Shown piece by piece: positions 6,701 through 14,268 of a stretch of DNA of 17,139 bases. The stretch is taken from contig DATEXQ010000029.1 of NCBI GenBank assembly GCA_035256745.1, positions 1 to 17,139 on the forward strand, written 5' to 3'. Origin of the DNA: DATEXQ01 sp035256745. Lineage in GTDB: Bacteria > Patescibacteriota > Microgenomatia > UBA8517. Numbering within the stretch: the stretch's first letter is position 1; every line of letters starts with the position of its first letter. The notes below the pieces were generated by a model. The model searched no databases and was not told the DNA's origin. It saw only the letters and a program-made list of their open reading frames with translations. A program made the position numbers and the translations under genes.

Positions 6701-7801
6701 ATGTTAGGTTCAATTTTGGTATTTTTACTGGTTTTGTCGATTTTGGTGATTGCCCATGAAGCAGGACATTATTTTGCTGCAAAAAAAGCGGGAATTTGGG
6801 TGGAAGAATTCGGATTCGGTATTCCTCCAAGAATCTGGGGTAAAAAAGTAGGCCAGACAATATATTCGATAAATCTGCTTCCTTTCGGAGGATTTGTTAG
6901 GCTTCATGGAGAGAATAGAGAAGAAGAAATAACCAAAACTAAAAAAGCCTTTTTAACGAAAAGCAAGAAAGTAAGAGCTGGTGTGGTTATAGCAGGAGTC
7001 GTAATGAATTTTCTACTAGCGATTATTGCTTTTACGATTGTATATTCATTCTCTGGAATTCCCAGGCAAACAAAGGACGTTAGAATTTTGGATGTTGCCG
7101 CAAATTCTCCGGCTCAGGAAGCTAAAATCGTAGCGGGAGATATTGTGAAAAAAGTTGATAACCAGGACATTACGACAACCCAAGCTTTTATAAATGCCGT
7201 TGAGGAAAGAAAAGGTAAAAAGATACAGCTTTCCATTCAAAGAGACGGCAGCGTACAGAAAATAAGCGTTACACCCAGGGAAAATCCTCCAGACGACGAA
7301 GGACCTTTGGGGGTAATAATAAGTTCGACCGAAATATACTTTCCGCCAATTTGGCAAAGACCTTTTGTTGGAATTTATTACGGTTTTAAAGATGCACTTT
7401 TTTGGGGGAATACGGTAATTAACGGTTTTGTAAAAATATTTGCAGAGATATTCTCAGGTAAAGTTCCCACGGAAGTTTCGGGACCAATCGGAATTTTCGC
7501 CTTAACCAGTGAAGCGGCTAAAGTAGGTATATTAACACTAATTAATTTTATAGGCATTTTATCCGTAAATTTGGCTATTCTAAATATAGCGCCATTTCCC
7601 GCACTTGATGGCGGAAGACTTCTTTTTATAGCTTTGGAGGGGATTTTGGGAAGGAAAGTTCTTCCTAAAGCGGAAAACATGATTCATGCGATTGGAATGG
7701 TTATTTTAATATTGCTTCTTTTGGCAATTACTGCACACGATATCCAAAGATTGATGGTTACAGGTAGTATTTCTGGATTTATCCAATCTTTTTTGAAATA
7801 G
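6701..7801 (+). CDS. rseP: RIP-family site-2 zinc metalloprotease (RseP)
   Basis: This intramembrane protease cuts single-pass membrane proteins such as anti-sigma factors or signal-peptide remnants. The 366 residues start with a membrane helix (about 2-18) running into the zinc-binding HEAGH (19-23). They continue with a second membrane helix (about 93-118), one PDZ domain (about 125-195) and a C-terminal membrane part with NIAPFPALDGGR (295-306), whose Asp303 is the third zinc ligand. E. coli RseP has two PDZ domains; one is usual in shorter members. In many bacteria rseP sits between dxr and proS; here only proS remains beside it. No anti-sigma factor or other obvious substrate is encoded nearby. 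Confidence 0.94.
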   Translation: MLGSILVFLLVLSILVIAHEAGHYFAAKKAGIWVEEFGFGIPPRIWGKKVGQTIYSINLLPFGGFVRLHGENREEEITKTKKAFLTKSKKVRAGVVIAGVVMNFLLAIIAFTIVYSFSGIPRQTKDVRILDVAANSPAQEAKIVAGDIVKKVDNQDITTTQAFINAVEERKGKKIQLSIQRDGSVQKISVTPRENPPDDEGPLGVIISSTEIYFPPIWQRPFVGIYYGFKDALFWGNTVINGFVKIFAEIFSGKVPTEVSGPIGIFALTSEAAKVGILTLINFIGILSVNLAILNIAPFPALDGGRLLFIALEGILGRKVLPKAENMIHAIGMVILILLLLAITAHDIQRLMVTGSISGFIQSFLK

Positions 7802-7821
7802 ATAAGATAAGCTGATAAACT
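7793..7821 (+). promoter_or_regulatory. Putative promoter of proS (extended -10)
   Basis: TTGAAA (7793-7798, overlapping the end of rseP), a 17-nt spacer and TAAACT (7816-7821) with an extended TGA (7813-7815). A start near 7828 gives a leader of about 12 nt. A tandem 8-bp repeat CTGATAAA (7812-7819, 7820-7827) covers the -10 region. An alternative TATATT (7829-7834) lies 5 nt before the ATG. Confidence 0.45.
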
Positions 7822-7839
7822 GATAAACTATATTATTAT

Positions 7840-9078
7840 ATGTTGCAATCAGAAATTTTTCCAAAAACCAAGAAAGAAGCCCCAAAAGACGCAGAAAGCA
7901 TTAACCACAAGCTTCTTGTACGTGCAGGATTTATAGACCAACTGATGGCGGGGAGCTGGACTATTTTACCTTTAGGTTGGCGAGTAATAACGAAGATTAA
8001 CCAAGTAATCCGCGAAGAAATGAATGCAATAGGAGGTTTGGAGATGCTTATGCCTCTTTTGCATCCAAGAAGCATTTGGGAAGAAACCGGTCGTTGGGAA
8101 AAAGCAAAAGAGATTATGTATCAATTTAAGATGTCCGGTCGTGAATACGGACTTGCCTTTACCCATGAAGAAATAGTTCTGGATTTACTTCGAAAAAACA
8201 TCAAAAGCTATACAGATTTGCCTGTTTCTGTTTATCATTTTTCAACCAAGTTTAGGGATGAAGCAAGACCCAGAAGCGGCATTCTTAGGGGTCGCGAGTT
8301 CATGATGAAGGATTTGTATTCAGCCCACGCAAGCGAAGAGGATTTGATGGCCTATTATCAGAAAGTTAAGGGTGCTTATAGCAAAATATTTAAACGATTG
8401 GGATTTAATTTTAAAATTTCAGAAGCATCAGGTGGAGTATTTACCGATAAACATACTCATGAATTCCAAGTACTTTGCAATACAGGTGAGGATATGATAT
8501 TTCATTGCGATAAGTGTGATTGGAGTTATAACAAAGAAATTTATGAAGGGAAACCCGGTGATTTATGTCCCAAATGTAAAGAGGGGAAAGTTAAAGAGGC
8601 AAAATCAATTGAAGTTGGAAATATCTTTCCTTTGGGAACCTGGCTTTCCGAAAGAATGAGGGTTTATTATACCGATAAAGAAGGCAGAAAAAGAACCGTT
8701 TGGTTTGGAAGTTACGGTATAGGCCCTACTCGAGTATTGGGGGCATGGGTCGAAGTATCGCATGATGAAAGGGGTATTATTTGGAATAAAGCAATGACAC
8801 CGTTTGACGTACACTTAATTGATCTTAAGAGTAAGGATAATAAAGAATCCAAAGTCAAAAAGATATACAAAAAATTAGAAGATAAAGGTCTAGAAGTTTT
8901 ATTGGACGATAGGGATGTATCCGCCGGTGAAAAATTCGCCGAAGCAGATTTAATAGGAATTCCGGTAAGATTGGTGGTTTCAAAAGAAACGGGAGACAAA
9001 ATAGAATGGAAGTTAAGAACCTCTGATAAAAAAGAACTTCTTTCTTTTGACGAAGTACTTGCTAGATTAAAGATCTGA
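7840..9078 (+). CDS. proS: Prolyl-tRNA synthetase, compact form without editing insertion
   Basis: This enzyme charges tRNA-Pro. The 412 residues follow the bacterial-type class II order: motif 1 region (around LPLGWRV, 43-49), the FTHEE segment (107-111), motif 2 with FRDEARPR (138-145) and RGREFMMKD (150-158), motif 3 GSYGIGPTR (290-298), and an anticodon-binding domain (about 320-412). The roughly 180-residue INS editing domain between motifs 2 and 3 of E. coli-type ProRS is replaced by a small module with two CxxC pairs (223/226 and 243/246), likely a zinc ribbon. Removal of mischarged Ala-tRNA-Pro would then need a separate factor. Its stop overlaps the likely non-AUG start of yvcK. Confidence 0.95.
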   Translation: MLQSEIFPKTKKEAPKDAESINHKLLVRAGFIDQLMAGSWTILPLGWRVITKINQVIREEMNAIGGLEMLMPLLHPRSIWEETGRWEKAKEIMYQFKMSGREYGLAFTHEEIVLDLLRKNIKSYTDLPVSVYHFSTKFRDEARPRSGILRGREFMMKDLYSAHASEEDLMAYYQKVKGAYSKIFKRLGFNFKISEASGGVFTDKHTHEFQVLCNTGEDMIFHCDKCDWSYNKEIYEGKPGDLCPKCKEGKVKEAKSIEVGNIFPLGTWLSERMRVYYTDKEGRKRTVWFGSYGIGPTRVLGAWVEVSHDERGIIWNKAMTPFDVHLIDLKSKDNKESKVKKIYKKLEDKGLEVLLDDRDVSAGEKFAEADLIGIPVRLVVSKETGDKIEWKLRTSDKKELLSFDEVLARLKI

Positions 9079-10061
9079 ATACCATACAGAATAAAAGGGT
9101 TGTTGTAATAGGTGGAGGAACCGGTACTTACCAGGTTTTATCGGGCTTAAAAAAATATTCGCTTGATATCTCCGCTGTTATTTCGATGTGCGATTCGGGA
9201 GGGTCAACCGGACGTTTAAGAAAAGAATTGGGAATTTTACCTCCGGGTGATATCAGAAGAGCTATTCTTGCTCTTTCCGATCTTCCTTTTGCTCAAAAAA
9301 CTTTAGAGGAACTTTTTGACTTTCGTTTTGAAAAAGGATCAACATTTAAAGGTCACTCGGTGGGAAATCTTTTGCTTGCTGCATTAACCCAGATAACCGG
9401 TAGTATGGATAAGGCAATTGAAGAGGCAGCAAGAATATTGCAGTCAAACGGCAACGTCTATCCGGTAACTTTGGATAAAACAAATTTGGTAGCAGTCTTG
9501 GATGACGGAACGAGAGTCTTTGGAGAAACAAATATAGACAGAAGAAGAATTAAACCGGAATTAAATATAAAACATGTATTTTTAAATCCCAAAGCAAGAG
9601 TATTTAATAAAGCGTCTTTGGCAATAGAAAATGCCGATTTTGTAATTTTCGGACCGGGTGATTTATATACAAGCATTATTCCCACGCTTCTTGTAGAAGG
9701 GGTCGTTTCCTCTTTGATTAAATCAAAAGCGGAAATCTCATTTGTTGTAAATTTAATGACTAAAAAAGGAGAAACCGACGGTTTTGCGGCATCAGATTTT
9801 GTTTTTGAAATAATAAAATACCTAAAAGAAAGCAGGAAAAACCTGAAATATATATTTATTAATAGGGAAATTAATCATTCCAAAAGCGTAATTTCAAAAT
9901 GGTATAAAAAGTACGGTTGCATACCTGTAAAAAATGATCTAACAGGATTTGGGAGAAAAAATAAAGATATTAAGATCATAGAAAAAGATTTCTTAAGTAA
10001 AACCACGTTTTTCAGACATGATCCTGAAAAATTAGCTAAAGCTATAACCTCTCTTTTTTAA
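9075..10061 (+). CDS. yvcK: YvcK/CofD-like family protein, non-canonical start
   Basis: YvcK proteins bind UDP-sugars and are needed for cell shape and growth on gluconeogenic carbon sources in Bacillus; they are related to the CofD transferase. The frame holds the N-terminal nucleotide-binding strand VVVIGGGTGT (residues 9-18 counted from the CTG at 9075), SMCDSGGSTGRLR, PPGDIRRA, GHSVGNLLLAAL and FGPGDLYTS. The first ATG (9186) falls after the GGGTG motif and would delete it. Upstream the frame is closed by TAG at 9063-9065, leaving only ATT (9066), CTG (9075) or ATA (9084) as starts. CTG is chosen because it overlaps the proS stop as CTGA, like a usual ATGA junction; this gives 328 residues, close to the 317 of B. 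subtilis YvcK. The function is confident, the exact start is not. Confidence 0.85.
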   Translation: MNTIQNKRVVVIGGGTGTYQVLSGLKKYSLDISAVISMCDSGGSTGRLRKELGILPPGDIRRAILALSDLPFAQKTLEELFDFRFEKGSTFKGHSVGNLLLAALTQITGSMDKAIEEAARILQSNGNVYPVTLDKTNLVAVLDDGTRVFGETNIDRRRIKPELNIKHVFLNPKARVFNKASLAIENADFVIFGPGDLYTSIIPTLLVEGVVSSLIKSKAEISFVVNLMTKKGETDGFAASDFVFEIIKYLKESRKNLKYIFINREINHSKSVISKWYKKYGCIPVKNDLTGFGRKNKDIKIIEKDFLSKTTFFRHDPEKLAKAITSLF

Positions 10062-10066
10062 ACTAC

Positions 10067-10095
10067 TTGTTTAAGAATCTTCTTGCTAATATACT
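10067..10095 (+). promoter_or_regulatory. Putative promoter of the HIT-yqeY-ybeY group
   Basis: TTGTTT (10067-10072), a 17-nt spacer and TATACT (10090-10095) end 9 nt before the ATG at 10105. The predicted leader is 2-3 nt. Confidence 0.45.
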
Positions 10096-10104
10096 AATAG
10101 CCAA

Positions 10105-10425
10105 ATGAACGATTGTGTTTTTTGTAAAATCGTAAATGGAATAATAAAGACAGACTTTGAAGAAGAGACGAATAATCTCGTTGTTTTTAGAGATAAATAC
10201 CCAAAAGCTCCAATTCATTTTTTGATTGTTACCAAAAAACATATCCAAGATATTAAATCCGACAAAGATGCATTATGGACATCAATAGGGAAATTGTCTG
10301 TTGATCTTGCGGAAAAATTAAAAATAAAAGGATTTCGTTTGGTTCATAATGCAGGAGATGCGGCATCGGTTAAACATATGCATGTTCATTTTTTAGGTGA
10401 GGTTTCAGAAGATAGAGAAGTATGA
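10105..10425 (+). CDS. HIT-family (Hint-like) nucleotide hydrolase
   Basis: HIT proteins hydrolyse nucleoside phosphoramidates, adenylates or dinucleotides. The 106-residue protein begins CVFCKIVNG (4-12), whose Cys4 and Cys7, with His46 and a HIT His, are likely zinc ligands as in Hint proteins. It ends with the triad HMHVHFLG (91-98), where His93 is the expected nucleophile. The loop before the triad reads HNAGDAASVK: the Gly-Gln usually seen there is missing, so the phosphate-binding loop is unusual. The stop overlaps the start of yqeY by 4 bp (ATGA), indicating translational coupling. The physiological substrate is unknown. Confidence 0.9.
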   Translation: MNDCVFCKIVNGIIKTDFEEETNNLVVFRDKYPKAPIHFLIVTKKHIQDIKSDKDALWTSIGKLSVDLAEKLKIKGFRLVHNAGDAASVKHMHVHFLGEVSEDREV

Positions 10426-10865
10426 TAACGAATACCATCAGTTCAAAAATAGCAGAGGCTCTTAAAGAAAAAGACGTTCTTAAGGTTACTACATATAGAC
10501 TTCTTTCTTCTGCTTTAAATTATGAATTTATAGCCAAACAACATAAATTATCCGAAGAGGAGGAATGGGTTGTTGTTGACAGGGAAATCAAGAAAAGAAA
10601 GGAAGCAATAGAAGCCTACGAGAATGCAAAAGCACAAGATAGAGCCGATAAGGAAAAGAAAGAGATGGAAATACTTTTAAAGTTTCTTCCTAAACAATTA
10701 TCCACCGAAGAAATAGAAAAAATAGTTCAAGATGCTATAGATAAAACAAAAGCATCAAAAATGTCCGATATGGGTAAAGTGATGGGAATGGTGATGGGGG
10801 AGGTTAGGGGAAAAGCAGACGGAAACAGAGTTCTAGACATAGTCAAAAAAAAGCTTTCGCATTAA
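10422..10865 (+). CDS. yqeY: GatB/YqeY domain protein
   Basis: This protein resembles the C-terminal helical domain of GatB, which binds tRNA in the amidotransferase GatCAB; the stand-alone form may take part in tRNA-dependent amidation, but its role is not settled. The 147 residues cover the whole YqeY family, from ISSKIAEALKEKDVLKVTTYRLL to a C-terminal MGKVMGMVMGEVRGKADG segment, with the central REIKKRKEAIEAY helix. It starts inside the HIT stop codon (ATGA) and is followed 4 bp later by ybeY. The GatCAB genes are not in this window. Confidence 0.93.
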   Translation: MITNTISSKIAEALKEKDVLKVTTYRLLSSALNYEFIAKQHKLSEEEEWVVVDREIKKRKEAIEAYENAKAQDRADKEKKEMEILLKFLPKQLSTEEIEKIVQDAIDKTKASKMSDMGKVMGMVMGEVRGKADGNRVLDIVKKKLSH

Positions 10866-10869
10866 TAAG

Positions 10870-11259
10870 ATGATAAAAGTATATGTTAATAAACAATCTT
10901 ATTATCCGGTAAGTGCTCCGAAAATAAAAAAAGTTGTCAGGGATTTCCTGAAAGCAAAGGGTATAAAATCAAATGCGGAAATATCGATTGCTCTTGTAGG
11001 AAATAGTAAGATGATGGATCTTTGTAAAAAATATCTAAAGGAAAATACATTGCACAATGTTTTATCTTTTACCGAGAGTGAGGTGGGACAAAAATTTATC
11101 TACCCGCCCGAAAATTCAATTCGTTTGGGTGAGGTTGTAGTTTGTTACCAAAAAGCAGTAGAAGAGGCAAAAAAAGAACAAAAATTAATTGAACAAAAAG
11201 TTGTCGAACTGATATTGCACGGAACAGGGCATCTTTTGGGACATCATCATGAGGAGTGA
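10870..11259 (+). CDS. ybeY: Endoribonuclease YbeY (rRNA maturation factor)
   Basis: YbeY is a zinc-dependent endoribonuclease involved in 16S rRNA 3'-end processing and ribosome quality control. The 129 residues contain the central NVLSFTE motif (63-69), the LGEVVV strand, and at the end the zinc-binding HGTGHLLGHHH, giving His117, His121 and His127 in the HxxxHxxxxxH spacing. The family consensus YDH appears as HHH: the usual Asp is His126. The protein stops two residues after the third His, so the short helix found beyond it in E. coli YbeY is absent. It starts 4 bp after yqeY without a Shine-Dalgarno and ends 9 bp before dnaX. Confidence 0.92.
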   Translation: MIKVYVNKQSYYPVSAPKIKKVVRDFLKAKGIKSNAEISIALVGNSKMMDLCKKYLKENTLHNVLSFTESEVGQKFIYPPENSIRLGEVVVCYQKAVEEAKKEQKLIEQKVVELILHGTGHLLGHHHEE

Positions 11260-11268
11260 AAAATATTT

Positions 11269-12762
11269 ATGACATTCTATTTAAAATACAGACCGAAAAT
11301 TTTGGATGACTTGGATAGCGAAAATGTTAGGGAATCATTGAAAAAAATAATGATATCGGGAAATATTCCCCAAGCATTTCTGTTTACAGGTCCAAAAGGA
11401 ATAGGCAAAACTTCGGCTGCCAGAATTTTAGCATCAATAGTTAACTGCGAAAATATTGGTAAGAAAATTACTCCTTGCGGCAAATGTGAGCAATGTAAAG
11501 CTATATTAAAAAGTTCAAACCTTGATGTTATAGAAATGGATGCAGCAAGCCATAGGGGAATTGATGATGTAAGAATCTTAAGGGATGCGGTTAAACTTGC
11601 TCCTGCCAAAGCTAGAAAAAAAGTTTACATAATCGATGAAGCACATATGTTGACAGTTGAGGCATCAAATGCTCTTCTGAAAACTTTGGAAGAACCCCCT
11701 GAGCATGTAATGTTTATTATGGCTACAACCAATCCGGAAAAAATAATAGATACGATAAGATCAAGAACCACGATTATAAATTTTAATAAAGCCACGTTAG
11801 AGGAGGTTGAACGTTCTCTAAAAAAAATAGTGAATGGAGAAAATGTAAAAATGGATAACGGAGTACTTCAATTGATTGCCAAGTATTCGGAAGGGTCATT
11901 TAGGGATGGAGCAAAAATATTGGAACAAATAATAAATGAAAAAATAAAAGGGAAATACGAAGAGATAGAAAAATATTTGTCTACTTCATTACCCTCTAAT
12001 ATCACAAATCTTACAAACCATGTAATTAATAGAGAATTAAACGAATCTCTTGCCGAAGTAGAAAGATTAACCAAAAAAGGAACGAGTGCAAGGTCTCTTA
12101 CAGAAAAACTTATAGAGAAATTTAGAATAAATCTTTTGGGGAAAATGGGAATTGGCGAAGATACTCTTTCTGATATCCCAAGCAAAGACTTGATCAAACT
12201 TATAGAGCTTTTAATTAAAGCCAATAAAAATTTACCAAATGCTTATATAGAGGAATTACCTTTGGAGATTGCAATTATTAAGTGGTGTCAAGAAGATGAT
12301 GCGAAGGAAAATCAAAAAGAATCAGATAAAATTATTGTAGTAAAAGAAGAAAAGAAAGAACCTATAAAGACTGTTTCCGAAGATTTGCATCAGGTGGATA
12401 AAATAATGACAGGAAATGTCAAAGAAATATCTTCGGATATTTGGAATAAGATTTTAGCTCAGGTAAAAGTTATTAATATGTCTGTTGAAGCACTTTTAAG
12501 GGCTGCAAAACCAATGAATTTTGATGGAAAAACTTTAACTTTGGGGGTTTACTACCGCTTCCATAAAGAAAGGTTGGAAGACTTAAGGAATAGGCAGATT
12601 CTCGAGGAAGTTGTGGAAAAAGTAATAAGTATTCCTACAAAAGTTGTGTGTACTTTAACAGAAGCACCCGTTAAAAAAGAGAAAGAAAAGTTGGATATTG
12701 TTTTAACCGAAAGCGAGGAGGGAGATATTGTAAAAGCAGCCAAAGATATTTTTGGAAATTAG
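11269..12762 (+). CDS. dnaX: DNA polymerase III subunit tau/gamma
   Basis: DnaX is the ATPase core of the clamp loader that places the sliding clamp on primed DNA. The 497-residue protein has the AAA+ domain with Walker A GPKGIGKTS (41-49), the four-cysteine zinc module (Cys60, 70, 73, 76), Walker B IIDEAH (121-126), sensor 1 TTNPEK (153-158) and the SRT equivalent of the usual SRC arginine finger (165-167). A helical collar follows, then a Lys/Glu-rich linker (about 345-370) and a C-terminal domain. A GAGGAG (11251-11256) lies 12 nt upstream inside ybeY. No obvious programmed slippage site was seen at the end of domain III, so a single product is likely. The neighbours ybaB and recR form the classic group. 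Confidence 0.96.
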   Translation: MTFYLKYRPKILDDLDSENVRESLKKIMISGNIPQAFLFTGPKGIGKTSAARILASIVNCENIGKKITPCGKCEQCKAILKSSNLDVIEMDAASHRGIDDVRILRDAVKLAPAKARKKVYIIDEAHMLTVEASNALLKTLEEPPEHVMFIMATTNPEKIIDTIRSRTTIINFNKATLEEVERSLKKIVNGENVKMDNGVLQLIAKYSEGSFRDGAKILEQIINEKIKGKYEEIEKYLSTSLPSNITNLTNHVINRELNESLAEVERLTKKGTSARSLTEKLIEKFRINLLGKMGIGEDTLSDIPSKDLIKLIELLIKANKNLPNAYIEELPLEIAIIKWCQEDDAKENQKESDKIIVVKEEKKEPIKTVSEDLHQVDKIMTGNVKEISSDIWNKILAQVKVINMSVEALLRAAKPMNFDGKTLTLGVYYRFHKERLEDLRNRQILEEVVEKVISIPTKVVCTLTEAPVKKEKEKLDIVLTESEEGDIVKAAKDIFGN

Positions 12763-12782
12763 CAATAAATTTCTCTTTGATA

Positions 12783-12788
12783 TAGAAT
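12783..12788 (+). promoter_or_regulatory. -10 box TAGAAT for ybaB, leaderless spacing
   Basis: TAGAAT ends 7 nt before the ATG at 12796, so transcription would start on the start codon. No -35 is recognised; read-through from dnaX is also possible. Confidence 0.45.
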
Positions 12789-12795
12789 AATCTTT

Positions 12796-13080
12796 ATGTT
12801 TGATAAATTTAAACAATTGGGGGATTTAAATAAAATGCGTCAGCAGGCAAAAGCTCTGCAAAAGGAACTTGAGCTGATAAAAGAAACTGTTGAGGACGGA
12901 GATTATAAAGTAACTGTTACAGGAGATCAAAAGGTAGTCAATATAGAATACCAAGGTGAAGAACAGAAGAAATTAACAGAGACAATAAATAAGGCATTTA
13001 AAAACGTTCAGAAAAAGTCAGCCAAAAAAATGATGGAAATGGGTGGTGGTTTGGGAGGTCTTTTGGGTGGACAATCTTAA
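12796..13080 (+). CDS. ybaB: YbaB/EbfC nucleoid-associated protein
   Basis: This is a small dimeric DNA-binding protein thought to act in nucleoid organisation or with recombination and replication proteins. The 94 residues show the family pattern: MFDKFKQLGDLNKMRQQAKALQ at the start, a long first helix, a beta region with GDYKVTVTGDQKVVNIEY, and a second helix with AFKNVQKKSAKKM ending in a glycine-rich LGGLLGG tail. It lies between dnaX (33 bp) and recR (70 bp), the standard gene order. A -10 box directly before the start suggests its own leaderless transcript. Confidence 0.93.
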   Translation: MFDKFKQLGDLNKMRQQAKALQKELELIKETVEDGDYKVTVTGDQKVVNIEYQGEEQKKLTETINKAFKNVQKKSAKKMMEMGGGLGGLLGGQS

Positions 13081-13134
13081 AGTCTTTATAACTTTCTTCA
13101 AAATTTTTCTTGTACAATATCACGGGTATAATTT

Positions 13135-13143
13135 TGGTAAAAT
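13135..13143 (+). promoter_or_regulatory. Extended -10 TGGTAAAAT for recR, leaderless spacing
   Basis: TAAAAT (13138-13143) with a TGG extension ends 7 nt before the recR ATG at 13151. A second consensus TATAAT lies at 13127-13132, 18 nt from the ATG, and might give a transcript with a short leader. No good -35 was found for either. Confidence 0.5.
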
Positions 13144-13150
13144 ATAAATT

Positions 13151-13759
13151 ATGAAAGTTCCAAAACCCCTTACAAAACTAATTGAATCTTTTCAAAAATT
13201 ACCAGGAATTGGACCCAAAACTTCACAAAGATTATCTTATTATCTTTTGCATGTTCCTCAGGAGGAATTGGATTCATTTTCGGATGCATTAAGTAAACTT
13301 AAAAAAAATACAGTACTTTGCTCTATCTGTAATAACGTTTCGGAAGATAATCCCTGTCCCATATGCATGGACACATCAAGAGACAAAACAACCATACTGG
13401 TTGTTGAACAGCCGTTGGATGTTTTTGCGTTTGAAAAAACAGGAAGGTACAAAGGACTTTACCATGTTCTTCACGGGAAGATATCACCCTTGGAAAATAT
13501 AGGACCCGATGAGATATATGTGAAGGATTTAATCAAAAGAGTAGAATCCAAAGAAAACGCAATTAATGAAGTAATAATTGCTACCAATCCGACTATGGAA
13601 GGGGATGCCACGGCAATGTATCTTTCGGGAAAAATCAAAGATAAAAATCCGAAACTGAAAGTTTCAAGGTTGGGAATGGGAATACCAACCGGTGCGGATT
13701 TGCAGTATGCAGACGATGTAACATTAAGAGAAGCACTAGAAGGAAGAAGAGATCTATAA
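13151..13759 (+). CDS. recR: Recombination mediator RecR
   Basis: RecR, with RecO and RecF, loads RecA at gaps in damaged DNA. The 202 residues match the full family: an N-terminal helix-hairpin-helix (LPGIGPKTSQRL, 17-28), a zinc finger with Cys57, Cys60, Cys69 and Cys72, a TOPRIM domain from VVEQPLDVFAFE onwards with the YHVLHGKISPLENIGP segment, and the C-terminal RLGMGIPTGADLQYAD Walker-B-like motif. It follows ybaB by 70 bp, with -10 boxes in the gap. A hypothetical coiled-coil gene follows within 7 bp. Confidence 0.97.
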   Translation: MKVPKPLTKLIESFQKLPGIGPKTSQRLSYYLLHVPQEELDSFSDALSKLKKNTVLCSICNNVSEDNPCPICMDTSRDKTTILVVEQPLDVFAFEKTGRYKGLYHVLHGKISPLENIGPDEIYVKDLIKRVESKENAINEVIIATNPTMEGDATAMYLSGKIKDKNPKLKVSRLGMGIPTGADLQYADDVTLREALEGRRDL

Positions 13760-13766
13760 AAAATAT

Positions 13767-14222
13767 ATGGGAAATATAGGAAGCGACAGTGTAAAAACCG
13801 CAAAACAGGTAGCCCTTAAGATTGCCAGACAGATTGCGAGAGAACCACTTGAGATGGGAAAAACCACTCGCGAGAGTTTAACAAAATTAGAAGGATCACA
13901 AGCAACAAAAACCCCGACCTCTGAAAATTTACCCCAAGAAAAGATAATTACTCCGGAGGAAAAAAATAAAATGGAAACAAAGAAAAGAAGTATGATACAA
14001 GCTCTCGAAAAAGAACTTGCAGATATAAGGCAACAGAAAAAATTAAAAGATGAAGAAGAAAAACAGGAAGAGATAAGAGTTAAAAATGAAGAGGAACTTG
14101 GTAAGCCTCAAGAAACTATCGGAGTGTCCTCAAAACCTTCCAGAAGAATTGGTGCAGGCATAAAAGGACATTTACAAAGGTTGACCAAGAGTACCGAAAC
14201 CAGAATGCCTCCTTCAGGATAA
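13767..14222 (+). CDS. Hypothetical charged coiled-coil protein
   Basis: The 151-residue protein is not recognised. It has a helical N-terminus with basic and small residues (DSVKTAKQVALKIARQIARE, 7-26), a Ser/Thr/Pro-containing linker (about 43-62), and a strongly charged Lys/Glu helix that could form a coiled coil (about 64-112). The C-terminal tail runs through SRRIGAGIKGHLQRL (125-139) and ends MPPSG. No membrane segment, signal peptide or cysteine is present. It starts 7 bp after recR; TATAAA (13755-13760) ends 6 nt before its ATG and spans the recR stop, a possible but weak -10 box. The composition agrees with its neighbours, so recent transfer is not suggested. Confidence 0.75.
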   Translation: MGNIGSDSVKTAKQVALKIARQIAREPLEMGKTTRESLTKLEGSQATKTPTSENLPQEKIITPEEKNKMETKKRSMIQALEKELADIRQQKKLKDEEEKQEEIRVKNEEELGKPQETIGVSSKPSRRIGAGIKGHLQRLTKSTETRMPPSG

Positions 14223-14256
14223 TATACTTACATTTTTCATTTTTCGAAATCCAATG

Positions 14257-14262
14257 TAAAAT
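14257..14262 (+). promoter_or_regulatory. -10 box TAAAAT for cysS, leaderless spacing
   Basis: TAAAAT ends 6 nt before the ATG at 14269. No Shine-Dalgarno lies between them, and no clear -35 is seen. Confidence 0.5.
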
Positions 14263-14268
14263 AGGTTC

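Noticed and set aside
7829..7834. TATATT 5 nt before the proS ATG as a leaderless -10 box
   Set aside because: The spacing is shorter than in the six clear cases, and a better promoter with a -35 and extended -10 lies just upstream (7793-7821).
9076..9078. TGA codons possibly recoded as Gly (Gracilibacteria/SR1 code)
   Set aside because: TGA ends proS, the HIT gene and ybeY at the expected family lengths, so it acts as a stop.
12300..12400. Possible programmed frameshift site in dnaX that would give a short gamma form
   Set aside because: The A-rich stretches in the linker do not form a clear slippery heptamer or long A run followed by a hairpin.
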